In this document: positions 1-5,348 of the stretch, piece after piece
Layout: each line of letters opens with the position of its first letter
How positions within the stretch are numbered: the first letter of the stretch is position 1
Origin: JAXDLK01 sp034666665
GTDB lineage: Bacteria > Desulfobacterota > Binatia > JACPRU01
Direction of reading: 5' to 3'
DNA length: 5,805 nt
Assembly (NCBI GenBank): GCA_034666665.1
Contig: JAXDLK010000354.1
Location: 1 to 5,805 of the forward strand
Position numbers and translations under genes: made by a program
Notes under the pieces: model-generated
Databases searched by the model: none
Told to the model about the DNA's origin: nothing
Seen by the model: the letters and a program-made list of their open reading frames with translations, nothing else

Positions 1-795
1 ACCGACGCGCCCGATCTCCCACGGATGCCGCACCGACTCGAAGGGCAGCGTCAGGTTCCGCTCGAACCCGGTGAGCACGTTGTGCTGGTTCACGTGCAGG
101 CGGTAGGTCTCGCCGAAGAGGATCTGGCCGCGATCGATCTGCGGCCGCGAGTTCGGCGAATAGAAGAACTCGAGGCCGGCTTCGCCGATCGGCCCGAGCT
201 GGCCGATGTCCCAGAGGCCCTTGGCGATCCACAGCGGCGTCCGCAGGTCGGCGAAGTCCTCGCCGACGAAACCGCTCTGCGTGATGTCGAGCGGGTTCAC
301 GACGTCGATCGACCGGAAGAGGTCGGCCTCGCCCCACACCACCTGCTGCTTGCCGATACGCAGCGAGAGGGGGCTGAGCGCGCCGTTGAACGCGATATCC
401 ATGAAGAGCTCACGCGGGCGGTCGCCTTCCGGAAAGAGGAAGTCGTAGCGATCGTAGTTGCGATCGCGGTACTGCTCGCGGATCGCGAACACCGGGTCGA
501 CGCGAGCCCTGTAGAGCAGGTTGAAATTCGCCGTCCGGAAGATCCCGGACGTGTCGTTCCGAGGGATCAGCTCGTACTTGAGGTCGAAGCGGAGCTCGTT
601 CCGCCACTGGACCCAATCGATGCCGCTCAGGTCCTCGTGCTGGAACGTGTTCTGGGTCCCGAGGCGGGCCTGGATCTCCCCCCGCCGGTCGGGTCCGAAA
701 TATTGCGTGGCGCTTGCCCGGCTCGCGAGCGCGAGCAAGGTCACCACGGCGATCAGGAACGTACCGAATCTCTGCCTTCCTCCGTACCGCGTCAT
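1..795 (-). CDS. DUF1302-family outer-membrane protein, N-terminal part (cut by window edge)
   Basis: This open frame reads from an ATG at 795 leftwards off the window, giving 265 residues without a stop. The start is supported by a GGGGAGGAA Shine-Dalgarno-like stretch just upstream on the minus strand. Residues 1-29 look like a Sec signal peptide: basic RYGGRQR, hydrophobic FLIAVVTLLALA, and an ASA cleavage site before T30. The mature part is rich in aromatic and alternating polar/apolar residues (for example FNLLYRARVDPVF near 91-103), as expected of an outer-membrane beta-barrel. The segment around 146-172 (RIGKQQVVWGEADLF followed by DVVNPLDIT) is the pattern I associate with DUF1302 proteins, which are often found beside hydrocarbon or lipid catabolism genes. 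Family members are usually well over 500 residues, so about half is missing. A role in uptake or efflux of hydrophobic compounds is inference; the substrate is unknown. It is divergent from the atuA-like gene, which suggests shared control. Confidence 0.82.
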   Translation of the reverse strand, partial: MTRYGGRQRFGTFLIAVVTLLALASRASATQYFGPDRRGEIQARLGTQNTFQHEDLSGIDWVQWRNELRFDLKYELIPRNDTSGIFRTANFNLLYRARVDPVFAIREQYRDRNYDRYDFLFPEGDRPRELFMDIAFNGALSPLSLRIGKQQVVWGEADLFRSIDVVNPLDITQSGFVGEDFADLRTPLWIAKGLWDIGQLGPIGEAGLEFFYSPNSRPQIDRGQILFGETYRLHVNQHNVLTGFERNLTLPFESVRHPWEIGRVG

Positions 796-827
796 TCCTG
801 TTCCTCCCCTTCGTTCCTTCTGAGATG

Positions 828-843
828 GCCTCCTCGAGGAGGC
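828..843. promoter_or_regulatory. 16-bp perfect palindrome, candidate operator
   Basis: GCCTCCTCGAGGAGGC is a perfect palindrome with no spacer, centred between 835 and 836. With one base bulged, the flanking GATG/CATC at 824-846 also pairs. It lies 33-48 bp upstream of the DUF1302 start codon, a suitable place for a dimeric repressor site or an untranslated-leader hairpin. No regulator gene is visible in the window, so the binding protein is unknown. Confidence 0.4.
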
Positions 844-885
844 ATCAGTCCGACGATCGTGCGGCACCGTTCGGGGGCGTCGGGT

Positions 886-907
886 CGCAGGCCGGCACCG
901 GCCTGCG
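886..907. promoter_or_regulatory. 10-bp inverted repeat with 2-bp spacer, candidate operator
   Basis: The arms CGCAGGCCGG and CCGGCCTGCG are perfect reverse complements separated by CA. The dyad sits between the two divergent genes and is followed by no T-run on either strand, so it does not look like an intrinsic terminator. The size and symmetry suit a TetR/GntR-type dimer site, but GC-rich DNA throws up such dyads more easily than average. Its function is inferred from position only. Confidence 0.35.
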
Positions 908-950
908 TCCGTTCGCTCGGGCTTTCGAGGCCTCGGGACGCACTTCCCGC

Positions 951-980
951 CCTATACTCCTTTCGTCGTAAAATCTTCAA
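951..980 (-). promoter_or_regulatory. Possible sigma70-like promoter for the DUF1302 gene
   Basis: On the minus strand TTGAAG (980-975) and TATAGG (956-951) are separated by 18 bp, in the AT-rich patch of an otherwise GC-rich region. Transcription would start near 944 and leave a leader of about 150 nt carrying both dyads. The same patch contains plus-strand -10-like hexamers (TATACT at 953-958, TAAAAT at 969-974) that could serve the atuA-like gene, though no good -35 partner is visible for either. This is motif reading only. Confidence 0.25.
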
Positions 981-1080
981 ACGATCGAAACACTCTCTTT
1001 CGAACTAGTCCGCGGATCGGCGTCCGCGGTCTTGGCCGCCGCGCCGGAATCGCGATAGACGGGACCCTCGGAGGGTGGAT

Positions 1081-2883
1081 GTGATCCGCATCGCGAACTC
1101 GAGCGGCTACTGGGGCGACGATCCGGAGGCCCTCTACCGGCAGGTGACCGGCGGCGAGGTCGACTACGTCGTCGGCGATTACCTGGCGGAGATCACCATG
1201 GTGATCCTCGAGCGCCAGCGGCGCGCGAACCCCGCCCGGGGGTTCGCCTACGACTTCGTGCGCCACCTCCGTCCGGCGCTTCCCGAGATCGCCCGGCGCG
1301 GAATCCGGGTGATCGTCAACGCCGGTGGCGTCAACCTGGCCGCCTGCCGCGATGCCGTCTCCGCGCTCTGCCGCGAGACCGGAGTGCGGTTGCCGATCGG
1401 TGTCGTCGAGGGCGGAGACCTGCTGCCGCGGATCGGCGAGCTCCGCGACCGAGGCGTGCCGCTCACGCACCTGGACCGCGGCGAGGCGTTCGGTCCGATC
1501 GCGGAGACGCTGGTGAGCGCGCACGCGTATCTGGGCGCGCGCCCGATCGCCGAGGCACTGCGCCTCGGCGCGCAGATCGTGCTCACCGGCCGCACCACCG
1601 ACGCCGCGCTCGCGCTCGGGCCGATGATCCACGAGTTCGGCTGGAAGGAAGACGACTGGGACCGGCTCTCCGCCGGCACCATCGCGGGCCACCTGCTCGA
1701 GTGCGGCGCCCAGGTGACGGGCGGCAACTACACCGACTTCGCCGAGGTGCCGCTCGAGAGCGCCGCCGGATGGTTCGGGTATCCGATCGCCGAGGTCGAG
1801 GAGAGCGGCGACTTCGTCATCACCAAGCATCCCGGGACCGCCGGCCTGGTGAATCGCAAGAGCGTGACGGAGCAGCTCCTCTACGAGATCGGCGACCCGC
1901 GCGCATACCTGACGCCGGACGTCGCGGTGGACTTCACCACGATCGCCGTCGAGGAGGTCGGTCCCGACCGCGTGCGCGTTTCCGGCGCGCGCGGCGTTCC
2001 CGCGCCGCCGACGCTCAAGGTGTCGGCCGTGTACATCAACGGCTTCCGAGCGATCGGCATGGTGCTGCTCTCCGGTCCCAAGGTACGCGCGAAGGCCGCG
2101 TACCTCTCGAAGCTGGTCTGGGACCGCGTCGGGCGCGACTTCGCGGACGCGCGCGCCGACCTCGTCGGCGATCGCGGCTGCTGGCTCGACGCCGCGCCGG
2201 ACGTGGAGCCGAACGAGGGCATCCTCCGCGTCGGCGTCCGCGACCGCGACCGCAAGAAGCTCGAGCGCTTCGCGAACGCGCTGCTCGGCTTCGGGCTGCA
2301 GGGTCCGCCGGGCCTCGGCATGGTCGGCGGCCGTCCGGACGTTCAGGAAGCATTTGCGTTCTGGCCGACGCTGGTCCCGCGCGAGATGGTGACGGCGACG
2401 GTCGAGGTCACCGACGGCGAACGCTCGGAGCGGGTCGAGGTGCCGATGGCGCTCGCCGGCGCGGCCGAGCCGTCGCGGCCCCCGCGCCCGCGGCCGCCGG
2501 CAGCAGTGCCGGGCGGTCCCTCGCGCCGCGTGCGGCTTCTCGACATCGCCTACGCGCGCTCCGGCGACAAGGGCGACAACGCGAACATCGGCGTCGCCGC
2601 TCGCTCGCAGGAGGCCTATGATTTCCTCGCCACGGCGCTCGGGCCGGAGCGGGTCGCGGAGCATTATCGCGGGCTCGTCCAGGGTGGCGTCGAGCGCTAC
2701 GACATCCCGAACCTGCGCGCGTTCAACTTCGTGCTGCGCGAGGCGCTCGGCGGCGGCGGAACGCTCTCGCTGCGGATCGATCATCAGGGGAAGACGCTCG
2801 GTCAAGGGCTCTTGCTGATGGAGCTCGACGTCCCCGAGGCCGTGCTGCGCTCCGTCGGGCACGATCTCGGCGGCGGGCGATGA
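1081..2883 (+). CDS. AtuA-family protein (DUF1446) with C-terminal AtuA-like domain
   Basis: This 600-residue protein belongs to the family named after AtuA of Pseudomonas acyclic-terpene (citronellol/geraniol) utilisation. The biochemical role of the family is not established. Visible landmarks are RIANSSGYWGDD (3-14), DYLAEITM (33-40), VNAGGVNL (79-86), LTGRTTDAALALGP (168-181) and LLECGAQVTGG (205-215). A proline/arginine-rich linker follows at about 463-480. The small C-terminal domain carries the typical LLDIAYARSGDKGDNANIGV (486-505). The length fits two-domain family members. I choose the GTG at 1081 because GGAGGG at 1070-1075 lies 5 nt before it. The in-frame GTG at 1075 would sit on that Shine-Dalgarno sequence and add only two residues. 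No signal peptide or membrane segment is seen, so it is probably cytoplasmic. The stop overlaps the next ATG as ATGA, which suggests translational coupling to the hydratase genes downstream. Confidence 0.9.
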   Translation: MIRIANSSGYWGDDPEALYRQVTGGEVDYVVGDYLAEITMVILERQRRANPARGFAYDFVRHLRPALPEIARRGIRVIVNAGGVNLAACRDAVSALCRETGVRLPIGVVEGGDLLPRIGELRDRGVPLTHLDRGEAFGPIAETLVSAHAYLGARPIAEALRLGAQIVLTGRTTDAALALGPMIHEFGWKEDDWDRLSAGTIAGHLLECGAQVTGGNYTDFAEVPLESAAGWFGYPIAEVEESGDFVITKHPGTAGLVNRKSVTEQLLYEIGDPRAYLTPDVAVDFTTIAVEEVGPDRVRVSGARGVPAPPTLKVSAVYINGFRAIGMVLLSGPKVRAKAAYLSKLVWDRVGRDFADARADLVGDRGCWLDAAPDVEPNEGILRVGVRDRDRKKLERFANALLGFGLQGPPGLGMVGGRPDVQEAFAFWPTLVPREMVTATVEVTDGERSERVEVPMALAGAAEPSRPPRPRPPAAVPGGPSRRVRLLDIAYARSGDKGDNANIGVAARSQEAYDFLATALGPERVAEHYRGLVQGGVERYDIPNLRAFNFVLREALGGGGTLSLRIDHQGKTLGQGLLLMELDVPEAVLRSVGHDLGGGR

Positions 2884-3029
2884 TCCGTACCGACCAGAAG
2901 GGCTCCGCCCGCTGGATCACGCTCGATCGGCCCCGAAGTCGGAGCGCGTCTTCTGCGTTCCGACGTTGGAAAATGATCAGCCGGGACGACGGACGGTTGG
3001 CTCGGTTGCGCCTGCGACGGTCGCGATGA
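2880..3029 (+). pseudogene. Truncated, frameshifted head of an enoyl-CoA hydratase gene, now a 49-codon mini-ORF
   Basis: The ATG at 2880 overlaps the stop of the atuA-like gene (ATGA). The first 18 codons encode MIRTDQKGSARWITLDRP, which matches the intact hydratase just downstream at 16 of 18 residues (46 of 54 bases). Most differences are at third codon positions. At 2931-2934 there is CCCC where the intact gene has CCC, a one-base shift. Homology fades soon afterwards and nothing of the remaining 230 or so residues is present. The shifted frame runs on as an arginine-rich sequence and stops at 3027-3029, inside the ATGA that starts the intact gene. It may be the residue of a deleted paralogue or of a partial duplication. 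Its only possible present role is as a relay for ribosomes between the atuA stop and the hydratase start, which is inference. Confidence 0.8.
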
Positions 3030-3079
3030 TTCGTACCGAGCAAAAGGGCTCTGCCCGCTGGATCATCCTCGACCGTCCC
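2880..3079 (+). repeat. Direct repeat pair: two copies of the hydratase gene head (2880-2933 and 3026-3079)
   Basis: The two 54-base copies differ at 8 positions and are offset by 146 bp. Weaker similarity continues for about ten bases if the extra C at 2934 is skipped. The roughly 90 bases between them (about 2940-3025) resemble neither the atuA tail nor the hydratase body, so this is not a simple recent tandem duplication of the junction. The substitution pattern (six synonymous-type third-base changes against two residue changes) suggests that both copies were once under coding selection. Confidence 0.85.
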
Positions 3080-3790
3080 GAGGTCCGGAATGCCCTCTCC
3101 GCCGCGCTGATGACCGCGCTCGCCGAGGCGCTCGCCGCTGCGGTCGCGGACGACCGCGTGCGGTCGATCGTCCTCACCGGCGCCGGTAACGCGTTCTCGG
3201 CGGGCGCGGATCTGAACGAGATGAAGGCGATGCGCGGCGCGTCGTTCGAGGACAACGTGGCGAACGCCACGACGCTCTCGCAGGTCTTCCACGCGATCGC
3301 CGTCGCGCCGAAGCCGGTGATCACGCGCGTGAACGGCCCGGCGATCGCCGGTGCCCTCGGCATCGTCGCCGCCTCGGACGTCGCGGTCGCGGTACGCGGC
3401 GGGTCGTTCGCGTTCACCGAGGTGCGTCTCGGCATCGCGCCCGCGATGATCTCTCCGTTCGTCGTCCGCCGCATCGGCCCCGCGCGGGCGCAGCGGCTCT
3501 TTCTCACGGGAGAGCGCTTCAGCGCCGAGGATGCCGAGCGCTGGGGCCTGCTCGACCGCGTCGTGGAGCCCGCCGACCTCGACCCGGCGATCGACGCGCT
3601 CACCGCCGAGATCGAGGCGTGCGCCCCCGGCGCGCTCCGCGAGATCAAGCCGCTCGTGGCGCGGGTCGCGCACGGCACCGCCGACGAGCACCGCGGCTAC
3701 ACCGCGGAGATGATCGCGCGCCTCCGCGCCAGCGACGAAGGACAGGAAGGAATGGCCGCCTTCCTCGAGAAGCGGAAACCGCGCTGGTGA
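3026..3790 (+). CDS. Enoyl-CoA hydratase/isomerase family protein, methylglutaconyl-CoA hydratase (LiuC/AtuE)-like
   Basis: At 254 residues this is a full-length crotonase-fold protein. LDRPEVRNALS (15-25) and NAFSAGADL (55-63) give the first oxyanion-hole strand. GPAIAGALGIVAASD (104-118) supplies the second, with G109 at the oxyanion glycine position. TEVRLGIAPAMISPFV (131-146) holds E132, which aligns with catalytic Glu164 of rat crotonase. The position of the other crotonase glutamate (Glu144) is G112, as I recall for bacterial methylglutaconyl-CoA hydratases; the EVRLG-PA-ISP pattern is also typical of that branch. The likely reaction is hydration of a methylglutaconyl-CoA or longer isohexenylglutaconyl-CoA product of the carboxylase encoded downstream. 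I prefer the ATG at 3026: it matches the family N-terminus and the duplicated head. An in-frame ATG at 2966 would add 20 low-complexity residues. No clear Shine-Dalgarno precedes 3026, but the mini-ORF stop overlaps it as ATGA. Confidence 0.88.
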   Translation: MIRTEQKGSARWIILDRPEVRNALSAALMTALAEALAAAVADDRVRSIVLTGAGNAFSAGADLNEMKAMRGASFEDNVANATTLSQVFHAIAVAPKPVITRVNGPAIAGALGIVAASDVAVAVRGGSFAFTEVRLGIAPAMISPFVVRRIGPARAQRLFLTGERFSAEDAERWGLLDRVVEPADLDPAIDALTAEIEACAPGALREIKPLVARVAHGTADEHRGYTAEMIARLRASDEGQEGMAAFLEKRKPRW

Positions 3791-3841
3791 CGGGCCTCCC
3801 GTTCGTTTGACCGCCGGAGCGCCGCTCGCGTAGAGAAGGAT

Positions 3842-3877
3842 CTCTTCGCGTTCTTTCCGTTCTTCGCGTTCGCTCGA
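3842..3877 (+). repeat. Four imperfect 9-bp pyrimidine-rich tandem units before nfeD
   Basis: The units CTCTTCGCG, TTCTTTCCG, TTCTTCGCG and TTCGCTCGA follow one another with a 9-bp period and run directly into the nfeD ATG. TCTTCGCGTTC occurs exactly twice (3843-3853 and 3861-3871). The tract replaces the usual Shine-Dalgarno position. It resembles dispersed TTCGCG-type intergenic repeats that I remember from other GC-rich genomes, but I cannot confirm a family. Confidence 0.6.
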
Positions 3878-4326
3878 TGGCCTGGTGGCTCTGGATCGTC
3901 CTGGGAATCACCCTCGCGGTGATGGAGGTCCAGGTGCCGCTCAATTTTTACCTGCTGGCATTCGGCGCCGGCGCCGCGCTCACCGGTGTTCTCGTCGCGG
4001 CCCATGTGATCGAGGTCGCCTGGATGGAGTGGCTGTCGTTCACCTTGCTGTCGATCGGCGCGGTGGTCGCGGTGCGGACGCTCCAGCCCGAGCGCCGCCG
4101 CGATTCGCCGCGCGAGCTCGTCGGCGAGGTCGCGATCCCGAACGAAGACTTGCCGCCCGGCGCCGTCGGCACGGCCGAGCTCCGCGGCACCATCTGGTCG
4201 GCCCGGAACACCGGTCCGGCCTTGCTCCCCAAGGGGACGCGGGCTCGCGTCGAGCGCATGGACGGGCTCACGCTGTGGATCCGCGCGGAACCGACCGCCG
4301 AGGAGAGAGTGTCATGGAAATCCTGA
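3877..4326 (+). CDS. NfeD-family membrane protein (short form), partner of the SPFH protein
   Basis: This protein has 149 residues. Three hydrophobic segments occur at about 3-20 (WWLWIVLGITLAVMEVQV), 22-44 (leucine/alanine/glycine-rich) and 49-66 (WMEWLSFTLLSIGAVVAV). A soluble C-terminal part follows, with ELVGEVAIPNEDLPPGAVGTAELRGTIW from about 80 and a final basic/hydrophobic strand pattern, as in the OB-fold domain of NfeD proteins (E. coli YbbJ type). Short NfeD proteins are typically encoded with an SPFH partner, and here the next gene overlaps by 13 bp. The combination is thought to organise membrane microdomains or assist membrane-protein quality control. The ATG at 3877 is the first possible start after an in-frame stop at 3808-3810. 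It lacks a visible Shine-Dalgarno because a 9-bp repeat tract precedes it, so initiation may be weak, leaderless or otherwise unusual. Confidence 0.85.
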   Translation: MAWWLWIVLGITLAVMEVQVPLNFYLLAFGAGAALTGVLVAAHVIEVAWMEWLSFTLLSIGAVVAVRTLQPERRRDSPRELVGEVAIPNEDLPPGAVGTAELRGTIWSARNTGPALLPKGTRARVERMDGLTLWIRAEPTAEERVSWKS

Positions 4327-5252
4327 TCGTTTTCGTCGCACTCGCGCTCGCCGCGTTCTACATCGTCGCCAAGACCGCGATCGTGGTGCCGCAGCAGAGC
4401 GCGTTCGTCGTCGAGCGCCTCGGCAAGTTCAACCGGATCCTGCACGCCGGCTTCCACATCCTGGTGCCGTTCGTCGAGGTGATCCGCTATCGCCACAGCC
4501 TGAAGGAGCAGCCGCTCGACATCCCCGAGCAGGACTGCATCACCCGCGACAACGTGCAGGTGCATGTCGATGGCATCCTCTACTACAAGATCATGGATCC
4601 GGAGCGCGCGTCGTACGGCATCTCGCAGCTCGAGTTCGCGATCACGCAGCTCGCGCAGACGACGCTCAGGAGCGAGATCGGCAAGATCGACCTCGACCGT
4701 ACGTTCGAGGAGCGGACGCAGATCAACCAGCACCTGGTGAGCGAGATCGACAAGGCGTCCGAGGCCTGGGGCGTGAAGGTGCTGCGCTACGAGATCAAGA
4801 ACATCCGCCCGCCGACGGACGTGCTCGCGGCGATGGAGAAGCAGATGCGGGCCGAGCGCGAGAAGCGCGCCGCGATCCTCCAGTCCGAAGGCGAGCGCGA
4901 CGCGGCGATCAACCGCGCCGAAGGCAAGAAGCAGGAGACGATCAAGGAGTCCGAGGCCAAGAAGCTGCAGCAGATCAACGAGGCGGAGGGCGAGGCCGCC
5001 GCGATCCTGTCGGTCGCGGACGCGACGTCGCAGGGGATCCGCAAGGTCGCCGAGGCCATCCAGAACGCGGGCGGCTACGAGGCGGTACAGCTCCGCGTCG
5101 CCGAGCAGTACATCCAGGAGTTCGGCAACCTCGCGCGGGTGGGCAACACGTTGATCGTGCCGGCAAACCTGACCGACGTGGCGTCGATGATCACGCTCGC
5201 GACCGAGGTCATCCGGCGGAAGGGTGGCGAGGGCGTGACGGTCGCGCGCTGA
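4314..5252 (+). CDS. SPFH/Band 7 protein of the paraslipin (QmcA/stomatin-like) type
   Basis: This protein has 312 residues, close to the roughly 305 of E. coli QmcA. An N-terminal membrane anchor spans about 3-18 (ILIVFVALALAAFYIV). The SPFH domain follows from about 22 to 180, with VPQQSAFVVERLGKF, HAGFHILVPF and LDIPEQDCITRDNVQV. IRPPTDVLAAMEKQM (164-178) marks the end of the SPFH core. Residues 174-237 are alanine/glutamate/lysine-rich with repeated EGE and AEGK blocks, a typical long coiled coil used for oligomerisation. The ATG at 4314 has a good AGGAG at 4301-4305, eight bases away. It overlaps the end of nfeD by 13 bp, so the two are translationally coupled. An upstream extension in the same frame would only be antisense-like shadow of nfeD. 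The likely role is as a membrane scaffold or protease-modulating protein; the client is unknown. Confidence 0.9.
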   Translation: MEILIVFVALALAAFYIVAKTAIVVPQQSAFVVERLGKFNRILHAGFHILVPFVEVIRYRHSLKEQPLDIPEQDCITRDNVQVHVDGILYYKIMDPERASYGISQLEFAITQLAQTTLRSEIGKIDLDRTFEERTQINQHLVSEIDKASEAWGVKVLRYEIKNIRPPTDVLAAMEKQMRAEREKRAAILQSEGERDAAINRAEGKKQETIKESEAKKLQQINEAEGEAAAILSVADATSQGIRKVAEAIQNAGGYEAVQLRVAEQYIQEFGNLARVGNTLIVPANLTDVASMITLATEVIRRKGGEGVTVAR

Positions 5253-5256
5253 GGGT

Positions 5257-5301
5257 ACCCTCTCCCGCCCTTCGGGCACCCTCTCCCTGCAAGGGAGAGG
5301 G
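5257..5301. repeat. REP-like hairpin element downstream of the SPFH gene, possible terminator
   Basis: ACCCTCTCCC occurs twice (5257-5266 and 5278-5287), separated by a small GCCC-TTC-GGGC hairpin (5267-5277). The second copy with its next T pairs perfectly with AGGGAGAGGG (5292-5301), giving a 10-bp stem with a GCA loop. The right arm could instead pair with the first CCCTCTCCC. The layout resembles widespread intergenic CCCTCTCCC/GGGAGAGGG repeats that I recall from many bacterial genomes. It lies just after the SPFH stop and could end or attenuate transcription, but no T-run follows. Confidence 0.65.
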
Positions 5302-5320
5302 GAATTGGAAGTTGCAATTC
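5302..5320. repeat. Small AT-rich dyad after the REP-like element
   Basis: GAATTG (5302-5307) and CAATTC (5315-5320) form a 6-bp inverted repeat around a 7-nt loop, immediately after the larger stem. It may be part of the same repeat element or a binding site in the leader of the carboxylase gene. The evidence is symmetry alone. Confidence 0.35.
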
Positions 5321-5348
5321 GGCGCGCGGCGGTTTCTCATCCGGCCCG

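Larger units (their letters stand above)
796..1080. other. Divergent intergenic region between the DUF1302 and AtuA-family genes
   Basis: No convincing gene lies here. The stretch separates two outward-facing genes and contains two perfect dyads (828-843 and 886-907) and an AT-rich patch at about 953-1006 that stands out from the GC-rich surroundings. It is the only place in the window that could hold promoters for both the DUF1302 gene (leftward) and the atuA-hydratase genes (rightward). The longer reading frames crossing it are continuations of antisense shadows of the flanking genes. Confidence 0.75.

Noticed and set aside
25..1008. 327-codon plus-strand open frame
   Set aside because: It is antisense to the DUF1302 gene, whose minus-strand frame has a signal peptide, a Shine-Dalgarno and recognisable family motifs. 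The plus frame gives a low-complexity charged protein with no family resemblance.
1075..1080. GTG at 1075 as start of the AtuA-family gene
   Set aside because: This codon lies within or against the GGAGGG Shine-Dalgarno sequence. The GTG at 1081 has correct spacing and matches the family N-terminus.
1701..2621. 306-codon plus-strand frame inside the AtuA-family gene
   Set aside because: It is an arginine-rich out-of-frame reading of the same codons with no family motifs.
952..2862. 636-codon minus-strand open frame across the AtuA-family gene
   Set aside because: It is a long antisense shadow caused by high GC at third codon positions. The product is rich in R, A, H and D and matches nothing, whereas the plus frame is a clear AtuA-family protein.
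2966..3025. Upstream ATG extension of the hydratase
   Set aside because: The 20 extra residues (MENDQPGRRT...) do not fit the family N-terminus and no good Shine-Dalgarno is seen. The ATG at 3026 matches the duplicated head and the ATGA overlap.
2723..3691. 322-codon minus-strand frame over the hydratase gene
   Set aside because: It is an antisense shadow. The plus strand carries the crotonase motifs and the duplicated gene head.
3885..4313. Upstream extension of the SPFH frame
   Set aside because: It is an out-of-frame reading of nfeD. The ATG at 4314 has a good AGGAG and starts with the expected membrane anchor.
3948..5279. 443-codon minus-strand frame over nfeD and the SPFH gene
   Set aside because: It is a leucine/arginine/aspartate-rich antisense shadow of two well recognised plus-strand genes.
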